Assembly: GCA_900541015.1 (NCBI GenBank)
Contig: UQIB01000047.1
Location: 1 to 9,080 of the forward strand
DNA length: 9,080 nt
DNA from: an uncultured Collinsella sp.
GTDB taxonomy: Bacteria > Actinomycetota > Coriobacteriia > Coriobacteriales > Coriobacteriaceae
Direction of reading: 5' to 3'
Shown: positions 1 through 6,881 of the stretch, in pieces
Numbering within the stretch: position 1 is the stretch's first letter
Layout of the letters: each line of letters begins with the position of its first letter
Notes under the pieces: model-generated
What the model was told of the DNA's origin: nothing
Seen by the model: only the letters and a program-made list of their open reading frames with translations
Databases searched by the model: none
Translations under genes and position numbers: made by a program

Positions 1-386
1 TCGGCCAGGTCGCACATCGTCAGCGCGACCACCATATGCGTAACGCCCAGCAGCTCCAGCACATGCACGTGCTCGCGGGTCTGTGGCATTACGCCCTCGA
101 CGGCAGAGACCACCAGCACGGCCACGTCGATGCCTGTCGCACCCTGCACCATGGCGCGCAGGTAATGCGCGTGGCCCGGCACGTCGACCAGGCCGACGAT
201 CTTGCCACTCGGCAGCGCCAGCTCGCCAAAGCCCAGCTCCACGGTCATACCGCGACGGCGCTCAACCTCCAGACGGTCGGGATTCTTGCCGGTCAGCGCC
301 TCAATCAGTGCCGACTTACCGTGGTCGACGTGACCCGCCGTGCCAACGATAACGGGACACTCCACCAGCGCCTGAGCCTCACTCAT
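1..386 (-). CDS. selB: Selenocysteine-specific elongation factor SelB, N-terminal part (3' end outside window)
   Basis: SelB is the cytoplasmic GTPase that delivers Sec-tRNA(Sec) to UGA codons followed by a SECIS element. Only the first 128 codons are present, covering most of the GTP-binding domain. Visible motifs are the P-loop GHVDHGKS (residues 18-25), the switch I segment ERRRGMTVELGF (42-53), which is characteristic of SelB, the G3 motif DVPGH (68-72), and the stretch EGVMPQTREH (97-106) typical of translational GTPases. The G4 position reads TMCD (123-126) where (N/T)KxD is expected. The ATG overlaps the selA stop codon as ATGA, with AAGG about 10 nt upstream inside selA, so translation is probably coupled. 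Identity rests on the SelB-like switch region and on selA next door. A general EF-Tu-type factor is unlikely because of the short N-terminus and context. The RNA-binding winged-helix C-terminus lies outside the window. Confidence 0.93.
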   Translation of the reverse strand, partial: MSEAQALVECPVIVGTAGHVDHGKSALIEALTGKNPDRLEVERRRGMTVELGFGELALPSGKIVGLVDVPGHAHYLRAMVQGATGIDVAVLVVSAVEGVMPQTREHVHVLELLGVTHMVVALTMCDLA

Positions 387-1840
387 CGTGCAACCGCCTT
401 CTCAACGCAAGCGACGAGCGTAGATGCCGCCGTCTCGATATCGCGGTCGCCCACGAGCGTGCGCGCATCAAACAGAATGCGGTCGTGCGAAGCGCGCGTG
501 ACGACCGGCGTATCGAAGTCTTGGACGAGCGAGCGCTTGAGAGCGTCGACGGACAGGCGCCCGTCGACCGGGCAGACGGCCACGCACATCGTGGGCAGCT
601 CGACGGTAGGCAGCGAGCCGCCGCCGGGAGTCGACGACTCCTCGACGATCTCCACCTGAACGGCGCACGGGCAACCCGCCTTATCGAGGCCCGCCACCAT
701 CAGATCGCGCAACTTGCGTGCGCGGCGCTCCAGATGAGTCTGCGGAAGCGTGAGCATATTGAGCACCGGCACCTCGCGATGGGCCACATCCGCCCCATCC
801 ATGTAGATGCGCAGCGTAGCCTCGAGCGCCGCCAGTGCGAGCTTACCCGGACGCAGAGCGCGCATAAGCGGATGCGACCCACAGGCCTGGATGAGGTCAC
901 GACGGCCCATGATAATGCCCGCCTGCGCCGCGCCCAGCAGCTTATCGCCCGAGCACGACACCAGATCGAGCCCTGCAGCGACCGAAGCCGGCGTGGTTTC
1001 CTCGCCGCCGCGCGCCAAGATGTCGTCGGGTAACAGCGCCCCCGAACCCTGGTCTTCATAGAACAGCAGGCCGTGCTTATGGGCCAGCGCGGCGAGCTCC
1101 CTTGAGCTCACTTCCTCGTGAAAACCCTCAATGCGATAGTTGGAAGGATGAACCTTCAGGATCATGGCAGTTTCGGACGTGATGGCGCGCTCGTAGTCAC
1201 CCAAATGCGTGCGGTTGGTGGCGCCGACCTCGACGAGTTTGGCACCAGAAGCCGCCATGACATCAGGGATGCGGAAGCTACCGCCGATCTCGACAAGCTC
1301 GCCGCGGCTGACGATGACCTCTTTGCCTGCGGCATGGGTCGCCAGCACCAGCAGAACGGCGGCCGCGTTATTGTTGACGACCAGCGCGTCCTCGGCACCG
1401 GTGAGTGAGCGGATGAGCTGCGCGGCATGCTCCTTGCGCGACCCACGCGAGCAGGTGTCCACGCTGTACTCGAGCGTGCTGTAGCCGCGTGCGACCTCGG
1501 CCACGGCCTTTGCCGCCGACTCCGCGAGCGGGGCGCGGCCCAAGTTGGTATGGATGACCACGCCCGTGGCGTTGACGGCGGGACGCAGGCTCGGCAGCGC
1601 AGAGCGATGCGCGCGCCACTCGATGGCCGAGGCCAGCTCGCGCTTAGAGCGCGGGGCGGCACCGGCGCGAATCGCGGCGCGCTCCTCGTCGAGCTCGGCC
1701 GTCACGGCAGCATGGACCACCGCGTCGCAGGTCTCCCCCGCCGCCTTCACCACCGGCCACTCGGCAAGCAGCTCGTTGACGGAGGGAATGGCGCGCAGGC
1801 GGGCGCGCACCTCATCGGACATGTTCTGGCTATCGCTCAT
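383..1840 (-). CDS. selA: L-seryl-tRNA(Sec) selenium transferase SelA
   Basis: SelA is the PLP enzyme that converts Ser-tRNA(Sec) to Sec-tRNA(Sec) using selenophosphate; in bacteria it forms a large cytoplasmic ring. The protein has 485 residues, slightly longer than the E. coli enzyme. The fold-type I core is well conserved: NATGVVIHTNLGRAPL (90-105), VVNNNAAAVLL (154-164), SRGELVEIGGSFRIPDVM (178-195), VGATNRTH (205-212), the PLP-N1 aspartate in YEDQGSG (Asp263), and the Schiff-base lysine in SGDKLLG (Lys300). The chosen ATG has GAAAGG 6 nt upstream. A second in-frame Met at residue 7 has no better ribosome site. It begins 52 nt after the molybdopterin oxidoreductase stop and overlaps selB by 4 nt (ATGA), so the three genes look like one transcript. 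No truncation is seen. Identification is firm; the archaeal SelA-like paralogues lack much of this N-terminal domain. Confidence 0.97.
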   Translation of the reverse strand: MSDSQNMSDEVRARLRAIPSVNELLAEWPVVKAAGETCDAVVHAAVTAELDEERAAIRAGAAPRSKRELASAIEWRAHRSALPSLRPAVNATGVVIHTNLGRAPLAESAAKAVAEVARGYSTLEYSVDTCSRGSRKEHAAQLIRSLTGAEDALVVNNNAAAVLLVLATHAAGKEVIVSRGELVEIGGSFRIPDVMAASGAKLVEVGATNRTHLGDYERAITSETAMILKVHPSNYRIEGFHEEVSSRELAALAHKHGLLFYEDQGSGALLPDDILARGGEETTPASVAAGLDLVSCSGDKLLGAAQAGIIMGRRDLIQACGSHPLMRALRPGKLALAALEATLRIYMDGADVAHREVPVLNMLTLPQTHLERRARKLRDLMVAGLDKAGCPCAVQVEIVEESSTPGGGSLPTVELPTMCVAVCPVDGRLSVDALKRSLVQDFDTPVVTRASHDRILFDARTLVGDRDIETAASTLVACVEKAVAR

Positions 1841-1892
1841 GTGCGGCCTTTCAAAAGAAACGTGGGTCAGTCGAATACATCAGCTGAGTCAA

Positions 1893-4010
1893 TTACTCGT
1901 CATTATCCCCGCGCGCGACAATCTTTTCCACGCGAACGGCGTTTTCCTGAGTGAGCGCGGCGCCCGTCAACGGGTCCCAACGCAACGGTGTATGGTCGAG
2001 CGGGCCGACGCCCAAGGCTTGAGCGCCGCCGGCATCGGCGCCAAACGAACGTCCGCCGGGGGCGGCCGACGTAAAGATGCACGCCGGATGCAGATAGGGC
2101 GTCGTCTCCACGCGCACGCGATCGCGGCCCATGTCGCTCACAAGCTCGACGACCTCGCCATCGGCGATACCCATGTGAGCGGCGACATCCGCGTTCATCT
2201 GCACGGCGTCCAAGTCCGACCCCGCCTCGGCGGCACCTTGAGCCGCAAGCCTGCGCGAGGTGTGCGACTCAAAGGGCCGGTTGCCACTAATGAGGCGAAA
2301 CATCCCCGGGCCGGGCTCCACCATGGGAGCGATCCAGTTGGGTACACGACCCAGACCGGCTCGTTCCCATACGTCGCTTGCCAGCGCAATTTTGCCGCCA
2401 TCCAAGGGAATCGCCGGCTCGCCCGTACGCGACGGCAACGCAACACCCGTGTCGGCCCAGCCGCGCTCCTTGAGCTTGTCAAGATTGATCCCAAAAGGCG
2501 CCACCTGGGCAGCCGCCAGATCGTCAGACGTAAACTGGAAGTACTCGCCCACACCACACGCCTGCGCCAGACCGGCAAAAATCTCCCGGCCGGGACGCGT
2601 GCCGTCATGCTGCACAGGCAGCACGGCGTTGCGGTAGAACACGCGAGCATCGTTGGCGCCCACGACTGTGCCCACACCGCGGTCGGCCTCCAGATACGTC
2701 ACGTCGGGCAGCACGAAGTCAGAAGCACGCGCCGTCTCGGACCAACGAATATCAATCGTCACGAGCAAGTCGAGCCGCTGCAAAATACCCAACCAAGCCT
2801 GTGCATTGCCATAGCCCGCACCGGGGTTACTGGCATAGACGATGAGCCCACGCAAATCGCCGGCAAGAATCGACTGACCGATGGTCGTGCACAGGCCGCG
2901 CACCGGATCGACCAGTGGATAGCGCTCGGACCCCAGCTTGGGCCCGCGCGGCACCGGCGGCGTCGCAAAGCGTGCGGGATCGAGGTCGCCCAACACGAGC
3001 GGCGTGGGCGGATTGAGCGCGCCGCCCGCATGCCCGATGCAGCCCAGCAGCACATCGACCAAGCAGATAGCGCGCGCGGTCTGGGTGCTATTGGCATACG
3101 CGATACCGATGCCGCCATGAAAGCCCGCATCCACCACAGCAGCAGGCGCGGCGGCAGCCAGATCGCGCGCCGTGGCGGTAATCTCTACGGCCGGCACGTC
3201 GCACATCGACTCAGCCCACTCAGGCGTCCAAACAGCAGCCGCCTGCGCCAGCTCATCAAACCCCGTGGCATAGCGGTTCACGAACTCGTGGTCATACAAG
3301 TCCTCGGCAATGAGCACATGGGCAATGCCCAGCAGCAGCGCCAGATCGCATCCGGGACGCACGCGCAGCCAGCGGTCGGCAAGCGCGGCCGAGCCACTGC
3401 GCCGGGGGTCAACTACGATGATCTTTGCCCCACGGCGACGGGCATCGTTGAGCGCATCAACGGCCCCCATCGTCGACGAATCGACGATGGAACGCCCCAG
3501 GTACATGATGCAGTCGGCATGCGCCAGGTCGGAGGCGGGACTATAACCCAGGCTGTGCTCCCAACCGGTAAGTCGGCTTACCTCGCAGGCACCGTCGGCA
3601 CCGTACACGTTGGGCGAGCCCAGTGCATGCATAAAGCGATAGGCCCAGTAGCGGTCGAACGAGGGCACGCCGAGCGTCATGCCCAGCGCGCGCGGACCAT
3701 GCCCGTCAACAATCCCCAAAAGGCGCTCGGCAATCTGGGCAAACGCCTCGTCCCAGGAAATCGCATCGAACCCCGAGCCATCCCGGCGGCGTCGCATGGG
3801 GTGCACAATGCGGTCGCGCTCGTCAAACGGCATTGCCAGACGATGCCGTCCGCGGGCGCACAGGGCACGCGCCGCGCACGGATGCCCCGGCACCGGCAAC
3901 TCGGCCACCACGCGCCCATCCTCAACATGGGCCGCAAAGGCGCAATCGGCATAGCATCCCCCGCATGTGGTCACCACGGCGCGACCGTCACGCTTCACAG
4001 CAGATGCCAT
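1893..4010 (-). CDS. Molybdopterin-dependent oxidoreductase (DMSO reductase superfamily), soluble, substrate unknown
   Basis: This is a 705-residue catalytic subunit of the bis-MGD (Mo/W) family. The N-terminal cluster motif is CX2CX3CX27C (Cys16, 19, 23, 51), followed by ARG, so Arg replaces the Lys seen in formate dehydrogenases. The molybdopterin domain shows GSPNVYGADGAC (131-142), with Cys142 at the metal-ligand position, a VDPRR cofactor-binding segment near residue 216, and GIGIAYANSTQTARA in the middle. A C-terminal molydopterin-binding domain begins near LISGNRPFESHTSRR. Glu143 follows the ligand where formate dehydrogenases have the catalytic His, so formate is an unlikely substrate. 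The SPN...C...H spacing resembles acetylene hydratase-like MopB proteins, from memory only. No twin-arginine signal or membrane helix is present and no iron-sulfur or membrane partner gene is adjacent, so it is probably cytoplasmic. The start at Met23 of the longest frame was chosen because AAAGGGG lies 8 nt upstream. Confidence 0.93.
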   Translation of the reverse strand: MASAVKRDGRAVVTTCGGCYADCAFAAHVEDGRVVAELPVPGHPCAARALCARGRHRLAMPFDERDRIVHPMRRRRDGSGFDAISWDEAFAQIAERLLGIVDGHGPRALGMTLGVPSFDRYWAYRFMHALGSPNVYGADGACEVSRLTGWEHSLGYSPASDLAHADCIMYLGRSIVDSSTMGAVDALNDARRRGAKIIVVDPRRSGSAALADRWLRVRPGCDLALLLGIAHVLIAEDLYDHEFVNRYATGFDELAQAAAVWTPEWAESMCDVPAVEITATARDLAAAAPAAVVDAGFHGGIGIAYANSTQTARAICLVDVLLGCIGHAGGALNPPTPLVLGDLDPARFATPPVPRGPKLGSERYPLVDPVRGLCTTIGQSILAGDLRGLIVYASNPGAGYGNAQAWLGILQRLDLLVTIDIRWSETARASDFVLPDVTYLEADRGVGTVVGANDARVFYRNAVLPVQHDGTRPGREIFAGLAQACGVGEYFQFTSDDLAAAQVAPFGINLDKLKERGWADTGVALPSRTGEPAIPLDGGKIALASDVWERAGLGRVPNWIAPMVEPGPGMFRLISGNRPFESHTSRRLAAQGAAEAGSDLDAVQMNADVAAHMGIADGEVVELVSDMGRDRVRVETTPYLHPACIFTSAAPGGRSFGADAGGAQALGVGPLDHTPLRWDPLTGAALTQENAVRVEKIVARGDNDE

Positions 4011-4018
4011 CTCGATTA

Positions 4019-4025
4019 CCCCTTT
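4019..4025 (-). promoter_or_regulatory. Ribosome binding site for the molybdopterin oxidoreductase
   Basis: AAAGGGG on the minus strand, 8 nt before the ATG at 4010. It decides the start: the upstream in-frame ATG at 4076 lies inside the terminator T-run, and the one at 4025 overlaps this site. Confidence 0.75.
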
Positions 4026-4074
4026 CATCAGCCAAACACAACAGGCCAAAAGCCCGGCAACGAGCCCCAGACCC

Positions 4075-4110
4075 AAAAAGCCTCCCGCACGGCAACGCCC
4101 CGCGGGAGGC
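4075..4110 (-). terminator. Intrinsic terminator downstream of focA
   Basis: On the minus strand GCCTCCCGC pairs perfectly with GCGGGAGGC (9 bp; plus-strand arms 4080-4088 and 4102-4110) across a 13-nt loop, immediately followed by TTTTT. It begins 22 nt after the focA stop codon. This is a classic rho-independent terminator and should end or reduce transcription of the hyc-focA operon before the molybdopterin gene. The rest of the 122-nt gap (4011-4132) holds the downstream ribosome site. I see no convincing -35/-10 pair in it. Confidence 0.88.
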
Positions 4111-4132
4111 CCAACGTCAAACAGACGGTACC

Positions 4133-4972
4133 TTACGCCTCGGACTTCTTGGCGTAGATAAACCAGTAGCCGAGCGCGATCAGGACCGCGCCGCCCACGA
4201 TGTTGCCCAGCGTGGCGGCGGACAAGTTAAACGCAATGCCCGCAGCGTTGAGCGCGTCGGCGCCGGCGACGTCGGCACCATAACCGCATGCATGCATCAC
4301 GGCACCCATGGGCAAAAAGTACATGTTGGCAACGCAGTGCTCAAAACCGCAGGCCACAAAGGCGGCGATGGGCAGCAGAATGCCCACAACCTTATCGACC
4401 ACGGTCTTGCCGGCGGTACCGATCCACACGGCAAGGCACACAAAGATGTTGCACAGGATGCCGCGGAAGAAGATCGTCACCCAGTCGATCGTCACCTTGC
4501 CGGCGGCGACGCTCACCATGGAGTTGGCGACCGCCTCGCCGTTGAGCTTGTAAATGCCGGCCATGTACACCAAAAAGACGATGAACAGGGCACCGACAAA
4601 GTTACCGATCCACACGACGACCCAAGCCTTGAGCATCTGAGCCAGGGTGATCTTTTTGCTCTTGAGCGCGCAGACCATGAGCGAATTACCGGTAAACAGC
4701 TCGGCGCCGCACACCAGCACCAGCACCAGGCCCAGGCAAAAGCACAGACCGCCCACGACGCGCTGGGCGCCCCAGCCCAGCGTGCTGTCGCTCAAAAACA
4801 CCGTAAAGAACAGGCCGCCGAAGGCGATAAACGCGCCGGCGAACATTGCCAACAGAAAGGCCTTAGCGACCGGCAGGTTAGCCTTGGTCACGCCGGCGGT
4901 CTCGGTCTTGGCCTCGATCGCGGCGGGCGCCAGGCAATCGGGAGCGGGGTACTCCACCTTGGAATCTGCCAT
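4133..4972 (-). CDS. focA: Formate/nitrite transporter family channel, FocA-type
   Basis: This is a 279-residue pentameric inner-membrane channel of the FNT family, with six hydrophobic segments: roughly 36-60, 72-93, 115-138, 162-184, 195-216 and a C-terminal helix near 245-272. Family signatures are AELFTGN (90-96) in the broken second helix, RGILCNIFVCLAVW (170-183) in the broken fifth helix, and FEHCVANMYFLP (210-221), which carries the pore histidine His212. Its place 39 nt after hycI, in a formate hydrogenlyase operon, points to formate import or export rather than nitrite (NirC) or hydrosulfide (HSC). In E. coli focA sits with pflB instead. The start at 4972 is preferred because AGGAAAGAAG ends 8 nt upstream and family members begin with a similar short polar N-terminus. 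An in-frame TTG at 5005 would add 11 residues. The gene ends 22 nt before the terminator. Confidence 0.93.
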   Translation of the reverse strand: MADSKVEYPAPDCLAPAAIEAKTETAGVTKANLPVAKAFLLAMFAGAFIAFGGLFFTVFLSDSTLGWGAQRVVGGLCFCLGLVLVLVCGAELFTGNSLMVCALKSKKITLAQMLKAWVVVWIGNFVGALFIVFLVYMAGIYKLNGEAVANSMVSVAAGKVTIDWVTIFFRGILCNIFVCLAVWIGTAGKTVVDKVVGILLPIAAFVACGFEHCVANMYFLPMGAVMHACGYGADVAGADALNAAGIAFNLSAATLGNIVGGAVLIALGYWFIYAKKSEA

Positions 4973-4980
4973 GTCAATCA

Positions 4981-4990
4981 CTTCTTTCCT
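4981..4990 (-). promoter_or_regulatory. Ribosome binding site for focA
   Basis: The purine-rich AGGAAAGAAG on the minus strand ends 8 nt before the ATG at 4972. It is imperfect, but it supports that ATG over the TTG at 5005, whose best upstream match (GGAG) is more distant. Confidence 0.5.
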
Positions 4991-5011
4991 AATCAGCAGG
5001 GACAAGCGCTG

Positions 5012-5515
5012 CTATAGCTCCTGCCCCAAGCGGACAAAGTGGGAAAAGTCGTTGGCGGCCACGGCGTCGTACACGGCGTCGACGGCGTCAAAGACCTCCG
5101 GGGACATAGGGTTGTAAAACTCCGTATCGCCCGGCTGAATCCCTATGAAGACGATATCTTCGCACGATTGCTCGATTTCCTCGATCAGAATCGACAAAGG
5201 GAGCGAATGCGTGGTGAACATCGACTTGCGGGCCACATCACGTTTGTCGAGCAGGCGGATGGCGCCGACGGGCAGCGCCATATCGGCGGCATCGACCAAG
5301 ACCAGACGCGGCGGACGCTCGCGCTTAACCTCGATGATGTCGTCCTCGGGCGTTTGGCCACCGTCGATGGTGTACCAACCGGCAATAGGCGCGTCCTCCA
5401 TCTTTTTGGAGAGCACGGGGCCGGCGGCATCGTCGGCACGCAGCACGCTTCCCGCCGTGAGCACGATACCCGCAAACGGGGCGCCGTTCACACGTCCATC
5501 CACAACGCGACCCAT
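5012..5515 (-). CDS. hycI: Hydrogenase maturation endopeptidase HycI
   Basis: A 167-residue nickel-dependent endopeptidase of the HybD/HycI (M52) family. It is expected to remove the C-terminal peptide of HycE after nickel insertion, in the cytoplasm. Compared with E. coli HycI from memory, the metal-site residues align as Asp29 (LRADDAAGP), Asp75 (LVLVDAADM) and His103 (FTTHSLP). Other shared segments are IDGGQTPEDDI (50-60) and VFIGIQPGDTEFYNPM. Two points differ: the usual GDDGAGP loop reads ADDAAGP, and about 13 extra residues precede it. The start is fixed by a TAATG overlap with the hycH stop and by GGGAAGG 8 nt upstream of the ATG. It follows hycH and precedes focA by 39 nt, as the last hydrogenase gene of the cluster. 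Identification is firm because of both motifs and gene order. Confidence 0.94.
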   Translation of the reverse strand: MGRVVDGRVNGAPFAGIVLTAGSVLRADDAAGPVLSKKMEDAPIAGWYTIDGGQTPEDDIIEVKRERPPRLVLVDAADMALPVGAIRLLDKRDVARKSMFTTHSLPLSILIEEIEQSCEDIVFIGIQPGDTEFYNPMSPEVFDAVDAVYDAVAANDFSHFVRLGQEL

Positions 5516-6096
5516 TACTGCAACCTTCCCGTCAGGTACACGCCCGACACATCGCGCACGCGCTCAACCAGATCGCGGAACTTCATCAGAAACGCGACCT
5601 GCTGGGCATGCAGGCCAAAGTCGTCGTCGAACACCGAGATGCCGGCCTTGGCCGAGCCGCGAAAACCGCGCTCGTCGAGCAGCGTGTCGCAGGCCTCGAG
5701 CAGCAACGGCACCGCCGCCTTGTCAAGCTGGCACTCGCCAAAGGAGCGGATGGCCTCGAACTTGGTCTTGGCCTCCCCCTCCGGCAGCGCATCGACGAGC
5801 GAATAGAAGACATCCACCGGCACCGACAGGCGCGGCTCAAAGCAATCGAGCACGCCGGTGTGATGGCCCACGGCGAGCGTGTAGTACAGCACGTCGCAGG
5901 CCTCCTGGGGAACGTCTTCCTCGGTCTCCACAAACTTACGCGTGAGCTCATAGAAGACCACCTGGTCGGGCGCATGGCCCAGGCAGGGGTCGGCGACGCC
6001 CTCGGCGGCCTCGTCGCTTGCGCGCGAGGCATCGCCAAAGGAGCCGCCGAGCATACCGGGGCCCGCAAAGTAACCAGAGCGGTCCGTGAGCTCCAT
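5515..6096 (-). CDS. hycH: Formate hydrogenlyase maturation protein HycH
   Basis: A 193-residue member of the HycH family, a cytoplasmic factor that in E. coli is needed to convert the precursor of the hydrogenase-3 large subunit to its mature form. The recognisable core starts at residue 46 with QVVFYELTRKFVE and continues with ACDVLYYTLAVGHHTGVLDC (85-104), closely matching the E. coli segment YYSLAIGHHLGVIDC as remembered. The C-terminus (LMKFRDLVERVRDVSGVYL) also matches. The first ~43 residues are a Gly/Ala/Asp-rich extension with no equivalent in E. coli HycH. The start is supported by GGAGGT 6 nt upstream and by the ATG abutting the hycG stop (TAGATG). The stop overlaps hycI (TAATG). 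No catalytic residues can be named for this family. Confidence 0.92.
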   Translation of the reverse strand: MELTDRSGYFAGPGMLGGSFGDASRASDEAAEGVADPCLGHAPDQVVFYELTRKFVETEEDVPQEACDVLYYTLAVGHHTGVLDCFEPRLSVPVDVFYSLVDALPEGEAKTKFEAIRSFGECQLDKAAVPLLLEACDTLLDERGFRGSAKAGISVFDDDFGLHAQQVAFLMKFRDLVERVRDVSGVYLTGRLQ

Positions 6097-6879
6097 CTAG
6101 TGACCTCCGGCCAGCACCAGATCCTGCAGCGCCGAGTAGACCTCAACGCGGCGTGGATCGTCCTGCTTGTCGATGAGCAGCGCCATGGCACCTCGGATAT
6201 CACCCTTGGGCGCGCCCTCGAGCGTATCCATAAACTCGTTGGCCAGGTCGCGGCCGTAACGGTAGCCGCTCATGGCGCGAGCCTCGCGCTCGATGGCAAC
6301 GCGCAGCTTGTACGGCACGCCGGGGTGCAGGATATCGGCCTGCTCGCCGGCGGCCTCCACCGTGGTCTCGGCATGGAGCTTTTGGTCCAGCAGACCGAGC
6401 GCCATGGCAAAGCCGTAGATGGTCTGCGCGGGGCTGGGCGGGCAGCCGGGGATGTAGACGTCGACCGGCAGAATCTTATCCGTGCCGCCCCAGACGCAGT
6501 AGTTGTCGTAGAAGATGCCGCCGGTGCAGCCGCAAGCGCCATAGGACACCACGATCTTGGGATCGGGTGCGGCCTCAAAGGCGCGCAGGGCCGGCATGCG
6601 CATGGCACGCGTCACGGCACCGGTGTACAGCAGCACATCGGCGTGACGGGGCGAGGGCACGACCTTGATGCCAAAGCGCTCGACGTCGAAGACGGGCGTG
6701 ATGGAACCGAAGATCTCGATCTCGCAGCCGTTGCAGCCGCCGCAGTCAACACGGTAGACGTACACCGAGCGCTTGATCTTCTTAAGAAGGGTCGCCTTGG
6801 CCTTCTCGATGCTCTCGTCGAGCTCGATCTTGGTCGGGCGGTACTGAAGCCGCTCGGGCAAAAGCGTGGGTTCGGCCAT
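6097..6879 (-). CDS. hycG: Group 4 [NiFe]-hydrogenase small subunit HycG (NuoB-like)
   Basis: A 260-residue small subunit of hydrogenase 3-type complexes, homologous to the NuoB/PSST subunit of complex I. It binds one [4Fe-4S] cluster next to the [NiFe] site and passes electrons to HycE. Seen in the sequence are DCGGCNGCEIEIF (45-57), VVPSPRHADVLLYTGAVTRAMR (73-94), SYGACGCTGG (112-121; Cys116) and IPGCPPSPAQT (143-153; Cys146). Similarity to E. coli HycG as remembered is high over almost the whole length, including YCVWGGTDKI and GYRYGR. No twin-arginine signal is present, as expected for a complex facing the cytoplasm. An extra Cys118 sits two residues after the ligand Cys116 where E. coli has another residue. 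AAGGAGGAG lies 5 nt before the ATG, overlapping the 3' end region of hycF, whose stop is 2 nt upstream. Confidence 0.97.
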   Translation of the reverse strand: MAEPTLLPERLQYRPTKIELDESIEKAKATLLKKIKRSVYVYRVDCGGCNGCEIEIFGSITPVFDVERFGIKVVPSPRHADVLLYTGAVTRAMRMPALRAFEAAPDPKIVVSYGACGCTGGIFYDNYCVWGGTDKILPVDVYIPGCPPSPAQTIYGFAMALGLLDQKLHAETTVEAAGEQADILHPGVPYKLRVAIEREARAMSGYRYGRDLANEFMDTLEGAPKGDIRGAMALLIDKQDDPRRVEVYSALQDLVLAGGH

Positions 6880-6881
6880 GG

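Noticed and set aside
1841..1892. Possible promoter (TTGACT) or TCAGCTGA palindrome between the molybdopterin gene and selA
   Set aside because: TTGACT abuts the upstream stop codon, but no -10-like sequence follows at suitable spacing, and an 8-bp palindrome is expected by chance.
1893..4010. Molybdopterin gene as the Sec-containing formate dehydrogenase
   Set aside because: The frame has no in-frame TGA, the metal-ligand position is an ordinary TGC Cys codon (3585-3587), and the catalytic His and Lys of formate dehydrogenases are missing.
4011..4076. N-terminal hydrophobic leader on the molybdopterin enzyme (start at 4076)
   Set aside because: The frame gives a leader-like hydrophobic stretch, but its ATG falls in the terminator T-run, it lacks a ribosome site and a twin-arginine motif, and it would span the real ribosome site.
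1545..4157. Very long open frame (870 codons) on the plus strand, antisense to the molybdopterin gene and part of selA
   Set aside because: It lies across two well-supported minus-strand genes and their gap, its translation is rich in Arg/His/Ala with no recognisable domain, and no ribosome site precedes it. GC-rich codon use commonly keeps an antisense frame open.
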